Positions 33,728 through 42,432 of a stretch of 64,000 nt of DNA are shown one piece after another. Source of the stretch: Virgifigura sp964551315 (GTDB lineage: Bacteria; Pseudomonadota; Alphaproteobacteria; Dongiales; Dongiaceae); the NCBI GenBank assembly GCA_964551315.1, contig CAZKCM010000015.1, positions 1 to 64,000 on the forward strand, read 5' to 3'. A model generated the notes under the pieces. The model had not been told where the DNA came from. It did not search any database and was given only the letters and a program-made list of their open reading frames with translations. Both the position numbers and the translations under genes were made by a program. Each line of letters starts with the position of its first letter. Within the stretch, counting starts at the first letter, position 1.

Positions 33728-34723
33728 TCAGGACCGCTGCGACTGCTCCACGATCCGGGCGCGCCACAAGGCAACTCGCCCTTCGACGTCTTCCTCAAGA
33801 TGGGGCACCGACTCGGCGAGGGTTTCCCGCATCCGTGCCGCCGCGGCGCGCTTGGCCGGATCCGGATCGAATTCCTCGGCCAGCGCCAGCCAGGCCAGGG
33901 CCTGCGGGGCGTAGATCTCTTTGACCTCGCCGCCGTCGCCCATCGCCATGGCGAAGTAGACTCGCGCGGCCGGAAAGACGGCCTCCATGACCCCGTGCTT
34001 CGCGGCGGCCCGGAACCAGTAGGCCGCTACGTGCAGATCTTTCGGCATGCCGAGTCCGGCCGCGTGCATCCGGCCGAGGTGGAAGGCGGCGGCCGGCTGC
34101 CCGCCGCTGGCGGCCAGCGAGAGCCACTTGACCGCCTCGCTGTAGTCCGGTTCTCCGGCATGACCGGTGAGATAGATCTGCCCGAGGTCGGCCTGGGCGT
34201 CGCGGTCGCCCGCCTCGGCGCCCCGGCGGCAAAGCTCAATGGCTTTCGCGGCATCCGGCGCGACACCATGCCCGTAGAGAAACTGCTTGCCCAGAGGACA
34301 AAGGGACCGCAGGTGCCCCTGATCTGCGGCCCGGCCGTACCATGCCAGGGACCGGTGGTAGTCGAGGGGGCGGCCAAGTCCGGTATTGTAGCAGGTCGCG
34401 AGGTTGTGCTGGGCCGCCGCCAGGCCGGCCGCGGCCGCCATCTCGAACAGATCGCAGGCGCGACCGTGTTCCGCCGGGGACTTGGCGTCGCGTGCGATCA
34501 TCTCTCCAAGCAGGTTTGCCGCCGCGGCGTCGCCGCGGGCGATCGCTCCGTTCAGCGTCGCGACGGCGCGTGCCTCGTCACCGGCGCGGAGGGCGCGGAT
34601 GGCTTCGTCCGTGCTGGTCGAGGCGATGCTCAGGCGACCGGCGGCGGTGGCAATGAACACCAGGCCGAGCGCAACCGCCGCGCATTTCGAGAACAATCGG
34701 CAGCGTCTCCTATTCCAGGTCAT
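33728..34723 (-). CDS. Exported Sel1-repeat protein
   Basis: A 331-residue protein with an N-terminal basic start and hydrophobic segment (CAAVALGLVFIATAAG, about residues 14-29), a signal peptide or anchor. The rest is a chain of ~36-residue Sel1/TPR-like repeats, with the typical A-x2-LG-x2-Y and A-x2-WY-x-AA patterns: AQHNLATCYNTGLGRPLDYH, SLAWYGRAADQGHL, AQADLGQIYLTGHAGEPDYS, AVKWLSLAASGGQPAAAFHL and GRMHAAGLGMPKDLHVAAYW. Such proteins are periplasmic or membrane-tethered scaffolds. Its target is unknown. Convergent with the amidase gene, divergent from the DMT transporter. Confidence 0.88.
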   Translation of the reverse strand: MTWNRRRCRLFSKCAAVALGLVFIATAAGRLSIASTSTDEAIRALRAGDEARAVATLNGAIARGDAAAANLLGEMIARDAKSPAEHGRACDLFEMAAAAGLAAAQHNLATCYNTGLGRPLDYHRSLAWYGRAADQGHLRSLCPLGKQFLYGHGVAPDAAKAIELCRRGAEAGDRDAQADLGQIYLTGHAGEPDYSEAVKWLSLAASGGQPAAAFHLGRMHAAGLGMPKDLHVAAYWFRAAAKHGVMEAVFPAARVYFAMAMGDGGEVKEIYAPQALAWLALAEEFDPDPAKRAAAARMRETLAESVPHLEEDVEGRVALWRARIVEQSQRS

Positions 34724-34902
34724 CTCAATTGTTCCGGACAGCCGAGGTCCTGGCCGGGATTGCCCCTGACTCCTCCAGGTCTTAGACCTGCTGCGAAATT
34801 CCTAAAAAGATGCTAAAGGGAGCGAAAATTCTCGCGTCTGGAGCATCCTGAACGGACCCGCCGCCTGCCGATGCGGGGGACGTCGGCTAGGGAAGATATC
34901 GG

Positions 34903-35769
34903 GTGATCGCTTCGAGAACGGATCACCGGCGCGGCCTCGCGCTGACGATCACGGGCGTGCTCGTGTTGAGCCCGGATGCGCTGTTCCTGCGGTTGCTCGA
35001 GCTCGATCCTTGGACCATCGTGTTCTGGCGGGGGCTGCTGACGGCGGCGGGACTCGCCGTGGGGCTCGCGGTCTTTGGCGAGGGCGGCCTCGTCCACGCC
35101 TTCCGGGCGATCGGAGCGGCCGGTGTGGTTCTGGCCGTCCTGTGGGCGGGCAACGCGATCTTCTTCATCGTCGCGATCACGCACACCACCGTCGCCAACA
35201 CGCTGGTCATTATCGCCGCCGCACCGATGATCGCCGCGGCGCTCAGCCATCTGTTCCTGCGCGAGCCCGTGGAGCCGGAGACCTGGGCCGCGACCGTCCT
35301 GGCGTTCCTCGGCATCGCCGTCGTCGTTTGGGACGGGCTTGGCAGGGGCAGGGTGATCGGCGACGCCGCGGCGCTTGCCACCGCCTGCTTCGTGGCCGGC
35401 ACGCTCATCGTGCTGCGGCGAGCCCGGTCCGTGAACATGGTGCCGGCAACGGCGCTGGGCGGGCTGTTTGCGGCGGTTGCGGTCGCCGGGATCGCCAGTC
35501 CGTTTGCCGTGAATGCCGAGGATGCGCTGGTGCTTGGGGTGACGGGGCTCGTCGTGCTGCCAATCGCGTTCGGCCTCATCACGCTTGGTCCGCGCTACCT
35601 CCCGGCGCCGGAGGTCAGCCTTTTGATGCTCCTGGAAACCGTTCTCGGGCCGATTCTCGTCTGGCTGGTGCTCGGCGAAGGCGCCTCGATCGCGACCCTC
35701 TGGGGCGGTGCCATCGTCGTCGTCACGCTGGGGGCGCACGCGCTGATTCGTCTCCGGAATGCCCGCTGA
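34903..35769 (+). CDS. EamA-domain DMT-superfamily transporter
   Basis: A 288-residue membrane protein with ten predicted spans in two EamA halves: the first half ends LSHLFLREPVEPETWAATVL, the second LLMLLETVLGPILVWLVLGE, each showing the family PE-x-S-L/ET-x(3)-P-like helix ends. GTG start. The family exports amino acids, metabolites or toxic analogues; no feature identifies the substrate. It lies between the divergent Sel1 gene and the convergent DivK-like regulator. A second, unrelated-looking EamA protein is encoded at 49564-50421. Confidence 0.87.
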   Translation: MIASRTDHRRGLALTITGVLVLSPDALFLRLLELDPWTIVFWRGLLTAAGLAVGLAVFGEGGLVHAFRAIGAAGVVLAVLWAGNAIFFIVAITHTTVANTLVIIAAAPMIAAALSHLFLREPVEPETWAATVLAFLGIAVVVWDGLGRGRVIGDAAALATACFVAGTLIVLRRARSVNMVPATALGGLFAAVAVAGIASPFAVNAEDALVLGVTGLVVLPIAFGLITLGPRYLPAPEVSLLMLLETVLGPILVWLVLGEGASIATLWGGAIVVVTLGAHALIRLRNAR

Positions 35770-35811
35770 TCCGCGGTCCCGGCGGATTGCCCGAAACGCA
35801 TTCGCGTCCGG

Positions 35812-36177
35812 TCAGCCGAGGAAGTGGCGAACGGTGGCCAGGAAGGGCTCCGGCCGAATCGGCTTTTCCAGATAGGCGTCACAGCCATTCCCCTGCGCCA
35901 GGCGTTGCCCCTGCTTCGTCGGGAAAGCGCTGACGGCAATGATCGGAATCGACCGCAGGTCCGAATCCTGCTTGGCGCGGCCGGCCGCCTCGCGACCGCA
36001 CATGACGGGCAGTTCGAGGTCCATGATGATGAGGTCGGGCCGGCGGGAACGAGCGAGCGCCAAGCCTTCCGCTCCGTCCGCCGCGTGCAAGGTCTCGTAG
36101 CCCTGCGCCTGCAACAGATCCGAGAACAGCCTCGCGTTCAATTCATTGTCGTCAACGACCAGTATCGTCCAATTCAT
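35812..36177 (-). CDS. Single-domain response regulator, DivK-like
   Basis: A 121-residue stand-alone receiver domain. The acidic pair is in ILVVDDNELNARLFSDLLQA (about residues 8-9), the phospho-acceptor Asp in LIIMDLELPVMCGREAA (about residue 52) and the conserved Lys in AYLEKPIRPEPF. There is no output domain, and length and sequence pattern match the DivK/CpdR-type single-domain regulators of alphaproteobacteria, which act by binding kinases. Essential divK is normally followed by pleD; that is not so here, so this may be a paralogue. Start at 36177 (AGGATC upstream); the frame extends to 36264. No kinase is adjacent, though two orphan kinases lie elsewhere in the window. Confidence 0.88.
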   Translation of the reverse strand: MNWTILVVDDNELNARLFSDLLQAQGYETLHAADGAEGLALARSRRPDLIIMDLELPVMCGREAAGRAKQDSDLRSIPIIAVSAFPTKQGQRLAQGNGCDAYLEKPIRPEPFLATVRHFLG

Positions 36178-36370
36178 CGCAAGATCCTGAATTCCGTCTG
36201 GGTGAATGTCACGCGAAGCAGCAACCTGTATCTGTTGTCGTGGAAATGCAGTGATCAACGTCACAGTTCCGGATTATTCGGTTCTCGCGAGTACATCATC
36301 CGACATTTGCGACTCTGTTCGCCCGCCGGACGATTCGGCCCGGTCGAGTATTTTGCCATTGGCCGGATCG

Positions 36371-37675
36371 TCACGGTTCGGCGGCCAAGCGTTCGGAATC
36401 GGGCCGCCCCGAGCCCGACTCCGCACTGTCTTCGTTCCGATCCTCTTCGTCGGTCGGGGCAGGGGCGAGGGTCGCCGCCATGGGCGAAGCGGTCGGCGGG
36501 ACAGAGATGTAGGGGCCCTGCTCCTCGAGCGGCGGGGCGGGGCGCCGGAACATGCGGTAGACGGCGAACAGGCCGATGGCCGTGTGCATAGCCGCGAGAT
36601 AGAGGAAGAACCCGGCGGCGCCCAGCCCCGACATCACCCACGCAACGGTGATCGGCCCGAAAATCGCGCCGATGCCGAAGACCAGCACCAGCCCGCTGCT
36701 CGCTGCCACCATCTGGTCCGGCCGGAGGAAGTCGTTGGTGTGGGCAACGCAGAGCGAATACATCGGCAGGGACAGCCCGCCGAACAGGCAGACGAGGGCG
36801 AAAAGACCGGTCTTTGAGACGGCGGAGACCGGAACCGCCCCGAGCGCGGCCGCGGCCGCCAGGACGGTCACCGTGGTGATGACCCGCCGGCGATCGAACC
36901 GATCCGAAAACCGGCCGACCGGCCATTGGAGCGCGATGCCCCCGAGGATCATCGCCGACATGAACAGAGAGATCTCGGGAACGGAAAGCCCTATCTCCGC
37001 GCCGTAGACCGCCCCCATCCCGAAGAACGCGCTTTGGGCGAGACCGACGCCCAGGCAGCCGAGGACCCCCAGCGGCGAAACCCGATAGAGCTGCCGCAGG
37101 CCGACGGAGACGGGCGCGGCGAAGCTCGGCGCCGGACCGGTCGTCAGCAGGACCGGCAGGACCGACAGGGAGATCAGGATCGAGATAAGCGTGAACAGCT
37201 CGAATCCGCTCGGCGGCGCCAGATTCAAGAGGAACTGCCCGCAGATCAGGCCGATATACTGGATGACCATGTAGATCGAGAGGAGCTGGCCCCGGGTCTC
37301 GTTCGTGCTGCGATCGTTGAGCCAGCTCTCGGCGACGATGTAGAGGCCGGCGTAGCAGAAGCCGGTGACGATCCGCATCCCGGTCCAGGTCACCGGATCG
37401 ACGAACACCGCGTGGATCAGCGCGGCCACGCTTGCCAGCGAGGCAAGGGCGCCGAAGACCCGGGCGTGGCCCACGCGGCCGACCGCCCGAGGCGCCAGAG
37501 TCGAGCCGGCGAGGAAGCCGATGTAGTAGCCGGACATGACCAAACCGGTGACCGCCGTCGGGAAACGTTCCGCCGCGGCCCGGATGCCGAGCAGGCTTCC
37601 CTGCAGACCGTTGCCCATCATAATGAAGGCGATGCCGAGCAGCAGTGCCCAGGTGGCCGCGACGGCGGTGCGCAT
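36371..37675 (-). CDS. MFS transporter
   Basis: A 434-residue major facilitator with 12 predicted membrane spans. The N-terminal half begins MRTAVAATWALLLGIAFIMM and includes the loop-2/3 region APRAVGRVGHARVFGALAS; the central loop has PVGRFSDRFDRRRVITTVTV, which is the A-motif-like sequence of the second half. It resembles the UMF/YcaD-like group of unknown substrate. A polar C-terminal tail of about 40 residues follows the last span. GGGGGACCCC precedes the ATG at 37675. It lies 140 bp downstream of the guanidinobutyrase gene on the same strand, and might carry a guanidino or polyamine compound; that is only suggested by position. Confidence 0.88.
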   Translation of the reverse strand: MRTAVAATWALLLGIAFIMMGNGLQGSLLGIRAAAERFPTAVTGLVMSGYYIGFLAGSTLAPRAVGRVGHARVFGALASLASVAALIHAVFVDPVTWTGMRIVTGFCYAGLYIVAESWLNDRSTNETRGQLLSIYMVIQYIGLICGQFLLNLAPPSGFELFTLISILISLSVLPVLLTTGPAPSFAAPVSVGLRQLYRVSPLGVLGCLGVGLAQSAFFGMGAVYGAEIGLSVPEISLFMSAMILGGIALQWPVGRFSDRFDRRRVITTVTVLAAAAALGAVPVSAVSKTGLFALVCLFGGLSLPMYSLCVAHTNDFLRPDQMVAASSGLVLVFGIGAIFGPITVAWVMSGLGAAGFFLYLAAMHTAIGLFAVYRMFRRPAPPLEEQGPYISVPPTASPMAATLAPAPTDEEDRNEDSAESGSGRPDSERLAAEP

Positions 37676-37815
37676 GGGGTCCCCCGATTTCCTGCTCGGC
37701 TGCCTGTGTAGCAGAAGCGGCCGCCGATCCCATCAAGATTATTCGCGTGAGAACCGGACCTTGCCGCGCCGGTCGTCGCGCCCCGGCCGGAGGCCGAGAG
37801 AATGCGGGCTTCGGT

Positions 37816-38769
37816 CTATGACCTGTACTGCACCCCCGGCAGGACGCAGAGCATCTCGAACAACAGGTTGGCGCCGGTCAGCGCGGTGTTGCCGGACGGG
37901 TCGTAGGGCGGGGAGACCTCGACCAAGTCGCCCCCGACGATGTCGAGCCCGCGGCAGCCGCGGATGATCTCGAGGCCCTGCGCGGTGGTGAGACCGCCGA
38001 TCTCCGGCGTGCCGGTGCCGGGGGCGTAGGCCGGGTCGAGTCCGTCGATGTCGAAGCTCAGATAGACCGGGCCGCCGCCCACCTGTTCGCGCACCTCTGC
38101 CATCAGAGGGGCCAGCGATTTGTGCCAGCATTCTTCGGCCTGGACGACCCGGAAGCCCTGGGCGCGCGGCCAGTCGAAGTCCTCGGCGGCGTAGCCGGTG
38201 CCGCGCAGCCCGATCTGCACCACCCGCTTGCCGTCGAGCAGCCCTTCCTCGACGGCCCGGCGGAACGGCGTGCCGTGGGCGATTCGCTCGCCGAACATAT
38301 GCTCGTTGATGTCGGCGTGGGCGTCGACATGGACAAGGCCCACCGGGCCGTACTTCTTGCGCATGGCGCGGAGGATCGGCAGGACGATGGTGTGGTCGCC
38401 GCCGAGGGTGAGCGGCCGGCACCCGGCGGCGAGAATCTCGTCATAGGCTTGCTCGATGATCTCGACGCTCTTGGCAAGATTGAAGGTGTTGATGGCGATG
38501 TCGCCGATGTCGGCCACCGCCAGGCTGTCGAAGGGCGCCGCGCGCGTCGCCATGTTGTAGGGGCGGATGAGACAGGACTCGGCGCGGATTGCGCGCGGCC
38601 CATGCCGCGTGCCGGCGCGGTTCGAGGTGCCGATGTCGAGCGGCACCCCGACGAAGCAGGCGTCGAGCCCTTCGGCGCTGGTCTTGCTCGGCAGCCGCAT
38701 CATCGTCGCCGGGCCGCCGAAGCGGGGCATCTGGTTGCCGCCGAGGGGCTGATAGAGAGTCTTGGTCAT
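37816..38769 (-). CDS. gbuA: Guanidinobutyrase/agmatinase-family ureohydrolase
   Basis: A 317-residue binuclear manganese ureohydrolase. The metal motifs are complete: LTLGGDHTI, VHVDAHADINEHMFGERIAH and LSFDIDGLDPAYAPGTGTPE. The N-terminus YQPLGGNQMPRFGGPATMMR and the segment IRPYNMATRAAPFDSLAVAD follow Pseudomonas GbuA closely, so 4-guanidinobutyrate to 4-aminobutyrate plus urea is the best guess; agmatine or 3-guanidinopropionate remain possible. It is divergent from a small secreted protein. Downstream (same strand) is an MFS transporter, and across the divergent gap an aminotransferase and polyamine-type ABC transporter follow, consistent with a guanidine/polyamine nitrogen-use region. 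Confidence 0.88.
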   Translation of the reverse strand: MTKTLYQPLGGNQMPRFGGPATMMRLPSKTSAEGLDACFVGVPLDIGTSNRAGTRHGPRAIRAESCLIRPYNMATRAAPFDSLAVADIGDIAINTFNLAKSVEIIEQAYDEILAAGCRPLTLGGDHTIVLPILRAMRKKYGPVGLVHVDAHADINEHMFGERIAHGTPFRRAVEEGLLDGKRVVQIGLRGTGYAAEDFDWPRAQGFRVVQAEECWHKSLAPLMAEVREQVGGGPVYLSFDIDGLDPAYAPGTGTPEIGGLTTAQGLEIIRGCRGLDIVGGDLVEVSPPYDPSGNTALTGANLLFEMLCVLPGVQYRS

Positions 38770-38874
38770 GTCGGCCTCTTGTTCTCCCGCCGCGCAGTGG
38801 AAACGCTTTCCGCTGCCGGCGTCTTATATAGATCAGGACGGGGCGCCCTGCACGCGAGAGAAGGACGATGGAAC

Positions 38875-39246
38875 ATGCTCAAAAGGCGGATGTGCAGAAG
38901 CGTTCTCACCGCTGCGCTGGTCGCTTCGGCGCTTGGCGCGGCCTCGATCGTCGAGGCACATCACGGGTGGAGCAGCTACGATTCGACCAGGCTGCTGACG
39001 CTTACCGGCACCGCACGGGAGGTCGTGATCGAGAATCCGCACGGCATGCTTAGGCTCGAAACCCCCGACAAGACCTGGACGATCGTGCTGTCGCCGCCCT
39101 CGCGCATGGAGCGCCGCGGCCTGCCGCGCGAGTCGATCGAAGTGGGTGAGGAGGTGACGGTCGAGGGCTACCCGCACCAAAGCGTCGTGGACGAGCTGCG
39201 GGCCGAACGCATCACCATCGACGGCCAGACCGTCGAGCTGCGCTGA
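38875..39246 (+). CDS. DUF6152-like exported protein
   Basis: A 123-residue protein with a signal peptide (basic start, hydrophobic core SVLTAALVASALGAA, Ala-rich cleavage near residue 27). The mature part starts with HHGWSSYD, the hallmark of the DUF6152 family, and is a small beta-rich fold (TGTAREVVIENPHGMLRLET, GEEVTVEGYPHQSVVDELRA). The neighbouring His pair hints at metal binding, unproven. Its stop overlaps the start of the membrane protein gene (TGATGG), so the two are coupled; this pairing with a DUF2214/DUF6644-type membrane protein is consistent with a joint function. Confidence 0.8.
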   Translation: MLKRRMCRSVLTAALVASALGAASIVEAHHGWSSYDSTRLLTLTGTAREVVIENPHGMLRLETPDKTWTIVLSPPSRMERRGLPRESIEVGEEVTVEGYPHQSVVDELRAERITIDGQTVELR

Positions 39247-39743
39247 TGGAGCACGCCGACATGTCGGGGCCGGCTTGGCTCCTGGCGCTCGAATCCTCGG
39301 CGGTGGGGCAGGCCATGCGCCAATGGACCTGGCTCTACCCCTTGGTCGAGACGGCGCATATCTTCGGTTTCGTGCTTCTGGTCGGCGCCATCACGCTCTT
39401 CGACCTCCGGCTTCTCGGATTCGGCCGGGCGCTCCCGGCGGACCTGCTCGCGGGGCTGGTGCTTCCGGTGCCTGTTGTCGGCTTCGTCCTGGCGCTCACG
39501 ACCGGGACGCTGCTGTTCACCGCCGAGGCAACGGCCTATGCCCGCAATCCGGCCTTTCTTGCGAAGCTCGGTCTGATCGCGGTCGGACTCGCGAACATCC
39601 TGGTCTTTCACCTCGGGCCCTACCGGGCAATCCGTCACTGGGGGTCGGAGGTGCTGCCGCCCGCGGCGCGGCTGGCCGGGCTCTTGTCGCTGGTCCTGTG
39701 GTTCGCGGCGGTCGCTTCGGGTCGGCTGATCGCCTATGTCTGA
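39246..39743 (+). CDS. DUF6644/DUF2214-like integral membrane protein
   Basis: A 165-residue protein with four to five membrane spans: YPLVETAHIFGFVLLVGAIT, LVLPVPVVGFVLALTTGTLL, FLAKLGLIAVGLANILVFHL and a C-terminal AGLLSLVLWFAAVASGRLIA. The histidines at the start of span 1 (ETAHIFGF) and in FHLGPYRAIRHW resemble the spacing of the DUF6644 family and of some heme-binding membrane proteins, but heme binding is not shown. The gene starts within the stop codon of the DUF6152-like gene. Function unknown. Confidence 0.8.
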   Translation: MEHADMSGPAWLLALESSAVGQAMRQWTWLYPLVETAHIFGFVLLVGAITLFDLRLLGFGRALPADLLAGLVLPVPVVGFVLALTTGTLLFTAEATAYARNPAFLAKLGLIAVGLANILVFHLGPYRAIRHWGSEVLPPAARLAGLLSLVLWFAAVASGRLIAYV

Positions 39744-39936
39744 GGATCTGCGACAACGCCTTGCCTGACCGGCGTCTTTCCGGCGGAAGGGGAAACTCTC
39801 GTGTCGTGGGCCGGAGAGGGCGTGCCGCCGAGGTTACCGGTCATTCGCGGTCGACTTGGGAACGCGTCCCTGTTGCCGCCGGCCGGCGGATCGCGCACCA
39901 TCCGCGCCCGAACCAGCGAACTGGGTGTTGATCATC

Positions 39937-41115
39937 ATGAGATTCTCTTCTTTCGTCGAGCGCATTGGCGGCGAGGGCGCTGCAGCCTGGGGCATCCATT
40001 CGCGGGCGGTCGAGCGGAAGCGTCGGGGCGACGACGTCATCCTCCTCAGCATCGGCGATCCCGATTTCGACACGCCGGCGCCGGTCGTCGATGCCGCAAT
40101 CGCGGCGCTGCGGGCCGGGCGGACGCATTACACGGACCTTGTCGGGGAACCGGAGCTGCGGCGTGCCATCGCCGACCACCACAGCCGCACCACCGGCCAG
40201 CCCGTGGGGCCGGACCGGGTGGTGGTCGTCGCCGGTGCGCAATGCGCATTGTTCTGCGCCGCTTTGTGCCTCGTCGAGCCCGGCGACGAGATCATTGTGC
40301 CGGAGCCGATGTACGTCACCTATGAAGCCGTCATCGGGGCCAGCGGCGCGCGGCTCGTCACGGTGCCGCTGCGGCCCGAGCGCGGCTTCCATCTGGATCC
40401 GCGCGACCTCGCCGATGCCGTCACCGAGCGAACCTGCGCCGTACTCCTCAACACGCCCCACAATCCGACCGGCGCCGTGATGACGCGGGAAACGCTGGAG
40501 GCGGTCGCCGATATCTGCATCCGTCATGACCTCTGGCTGATCTCCGACGAGGTGTACAGCACGCTCACCTTCGAGCGGCCGCATGTCAGCCCCTGCGGTC
40601 TGCCCGGAATGGGCGAGCGCACCATCACCGTGAACAGCCTGTCGAAGTCGCATGCCATGACCGGCTGGCGGATCGGCTGGCTGGTCGCGCCGGCCGCGAT
40701 GGTCCCGCATGTGGCGAACCTTGCCCTCTGCATGCTCTATGGCTGCCCCGGCTTCGTACAGGACGCCGCCGTCGTAGCCCTGGAGACGGAACTGCGCGAA
40801 GTTGAGGTGATGCGCGAGGCCTACCGGACCCGCCGCAACCTCCTCCACGGTCGGCTCAACGAAACCCCGGGCCTGCGCTGCGGCCTGCCTGAGGGCGGGA
40901 TGTTCCTCATGCTCGACGTGCGCGAGACCGGGCTCTCGGCCTATGACTTCGCCGACGGCCTGCTCGACGCGACCGGGGTGTCGGTCCTTGCCGGCGATGC
41001 CTTCGGCCCGAGCGCAGCCGGTCACGTCCGGGTCAGCCTCTGCGTTCCGGAAGACGGCTTGCTCGAGGCCTGCGACCGGATCGCCCGCTATGTACGGGAG
41101 AACGCGAAAATATGA
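39937..41115 (+). CDS. Class I/II PLP-dependent aminotransferase
   Basis: A 392-residue fold-type I aminotransferase. Visible: ILLSIGDPDFDTPAPVVDAA, the cofactor-binding Asn in LLNTPHNPTGAVMTRETL, the Asp of ISDEVYSTLTF, the PLP-lysine element VNSLSKSHAMTGWRIGWLVA and the C-terminal Arg in GHVRVSLCVPEDGLLE. It resembles the aspartate/alanine-type subgroup of broad specificity. ATG at 39937. Its last codons overlap an ATG (ATGA) but the downstream binding protein starts properly at 41205. In front of a polyamine-type ABC transporter and near guanidinobutyrase, it may transaminate 4-aminobutyrate- or ornithine-like breakdown products; inferred. Confidence 0.87.
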   Translation: MRFSSFVERIGGEGAAAWGIHSRAVERKRRGDDVILLSIGDPDFDTPAPVVDAAIAALRAGRTHYTDLVGEPELRRAIADHHSRTTGQPVGPDRVVVVAGAQCALFCAALCLVEPGDEIIVPEPMYVTYEAVIGASGARLVTVPLRPERGFHLDPRDLADAVTERTCAVLLNTPHNPTGAVMTRETLEAVADICIRHDLWLISDEVYSTLTFERPHVSPCGLPGMGERTITVNSLSKSHAMTGWRIGWLVAPAAMVPHVANLALCMLYGCPGFVQDAAVVALETELREVEVMREAYRTRRNLLHGRLNETPGLRCGLPEGGMFLMLDVRETGLSAYDFADGLLDATGVSVLAGDAFGPSAAGHVRVSLCVPEDGLLEACDRIARYVRENAKI

Positions 41116-41204
41116 GTTGGAACCGCCGGGAAGTTCACGCATCCTCCGACGGGAAGCCCGGTCGGAACCGGGTGTCTATTCAAGAGCTTGCAGGGAGACA
41201 GGAT

Positions 41205-42299
41205 ATGCGGGCCGCATCGCGTTCGCTCTTGCCTTTTACACGCCGACGCTTTCTCGGCACCGGTGCCGCGGCACTGGCTCTGGCCGGCACGGCCGGCCTG
41301 TCGCGGCGGGCGCGCGCCGCCGAGGAACTGAATGTTCTGGTCTGGTGTGACCACACCGACGCGGCGCTGCTCCAGCCGTTCGAGGAGGCGTTCAACACCC
41401 GAATCAACGTCAAGGACTACCAGGAGACGGGCGCCGCGCTCGCGATCCTGGAGCAGTCCCGGCCGGGCGACTGGGATGTGTTCGTCGTCGATTCCGTGGA
41501 TGTCCGCCGGGTGGCCGAGCGCGGACTGCTGGCGGAGCTCCCGGACGCGGAGATGCCGTGGGACGATATCTTCCCGGAGCTGCGCGCGCCCGAATTGCAT
41601 TACATCGACGGCAAGCTCTACGCCATGCCGGAAAAGTTCGGCTACAACGCGATCGCCTACAACAACGAGAAGGTGGATCCCGCCGATGTCCGCCGCGCGG
41701 ACATCATGTGGAACCCGAAATACTCGGGCCGCATCGCGATCTACGACTACTACATCCCGGCGATGGAGATGGTCGCGCTGGGCATGGGCACGAAGCCGCA
41801 GGATCTCACCTCCGAGCATCTGCCGGCGATCCGGCAGAAGCTTCTGGACATGAAGAAGCTCGCCTCGGTCATCGGCGACGTGCCGACGGTCCAGAACGCG
41901 CTGGTGACCGGTGCGGCCGACATCATCGTCGCGGGCGGGGAGTTCGTCGTTGCCGGGCTGATGGAGGAGAATCCGGCCCTCGACTGGACGATCCCGGAAT
42001 CGGGCGGCATCCGCTGGATGCAGGCGATCGGCGTCTTCGCCGATTCCAACCGCAAGGATCTCGCCACCGAGTTCGTGAAGTATGTTGTCGGCGCGCAAGG
42101 GCAGGCGGCCCTGGCAACGGCGAGCTGCTACTGGGCGATGCCGGCGAACCGGACGGCCGCCCTCGACGCGGCGCAGAAGAAGCGCCTGCGCTGGGACGAA
42201 CAGCCCGGATTCATCGCGAACTCCCATCCCTACTTCATCCCCGACGAAACGCTTGACGCGGAGATGCTCGAAGTCTGGACGGAGTTCCTGCAAGCCTAG
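41205..42299 (+). CDS. Polyamine-type ABC transporter substrate-binding protein
   Basis: A 364-residue periplasmic binding protein of the PotD/PotF group. The N-terminus has a twin-arginine-like signal (TRRRFLGTGAAALALAGTAG) ending near RARAAEE. The mature domain reads LNVLVWCDHTDAALLQPFEE, GDWDVFVVDSVDVRRVAERG, LYAMPEKFGYNAIAYNNEKV and ALDWTIPESGGIRWMQAIGV, in family order. GGGAGACAGGAT precedes the ATG. It is followed by a conspicuous palindrome before the permease genes, a common arrangement allowing more binding protein than permease. The ligand could be putrescine, spermidine, opines or another cationic nitrogen compound. Confidence 0.88.
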   Translation: MRAASRSLLPFTRRRFLGTGAAALALAGTAGLSRRARAAEELNVLVWCDHTDAALLQPFEEAFNTRINVKDYQETGAALAILEQSRPGDWDVFVVDSVDVRRVAERGLLAELPDAEMPWDDIFPELRAPELHYIDGKLYAMPEKFGYNAIAYNNEKVDPADVRRADIMWNPKYSGRIAIYDYYIPAMEMVALGMGTKPQDLTSEHLPAIRQKLLDMKKLASVIGDVPTVQNALVTGAADIIVAGGEFVVAGLMEENPALDWTIPESGGIRWMQAIGVFADSNRKDLATEFVKYVVGAQGQAALATASCYWAMPANRTAALDAAQKKRLRWDEQPGFIANSHPYFIPDETLDAEMLEVWTEFLQA

Positions 42300-42362
42300 A
42301 TGAAAAATCCCCGCCTTCAAGGGGAGAGGGGCGGGTGAGGGGGCGGCACACATGCGGGCACC

Positions 42363-42391
42363 GTAGGGGCGGGTTTGAAACCCGTCCCTAC
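42363..42391. repeat. 29-bp near-perfect palindrome between binding-protein and permease genes
   Basis: GTAGGG-G-CGGGTTT-G-AAACCCG-T-CCCTAC reads as a palindrome apart from the centre and one G:T pair; in RNA it folds into a 14-bp stem with a single-base centre. Such REP-like elements are often dispersed in bacterial intergenic DNA. Here it may protect the 3' end of the upstream mRNA. Confidence 0.8.
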
Positions 42392-42432
42392 GCGGTCGAT
42401 CAGGGCTCCTTCCTCTCCCGCAAGGCGAGAGC

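Noticed and set aside
41112..41204. ATGA overlap at the aminotransferase stop as the start of the binding protein
   Set aside because: The 31 added residues would bury the twin-arginine signal; ATG at 41205 has a good ribosome site.
42300..42432. Transposon remnant around the palindrome
   Set aside because: Only the palindrome is recognisable; no target duplication or terminal repeats could be identified.
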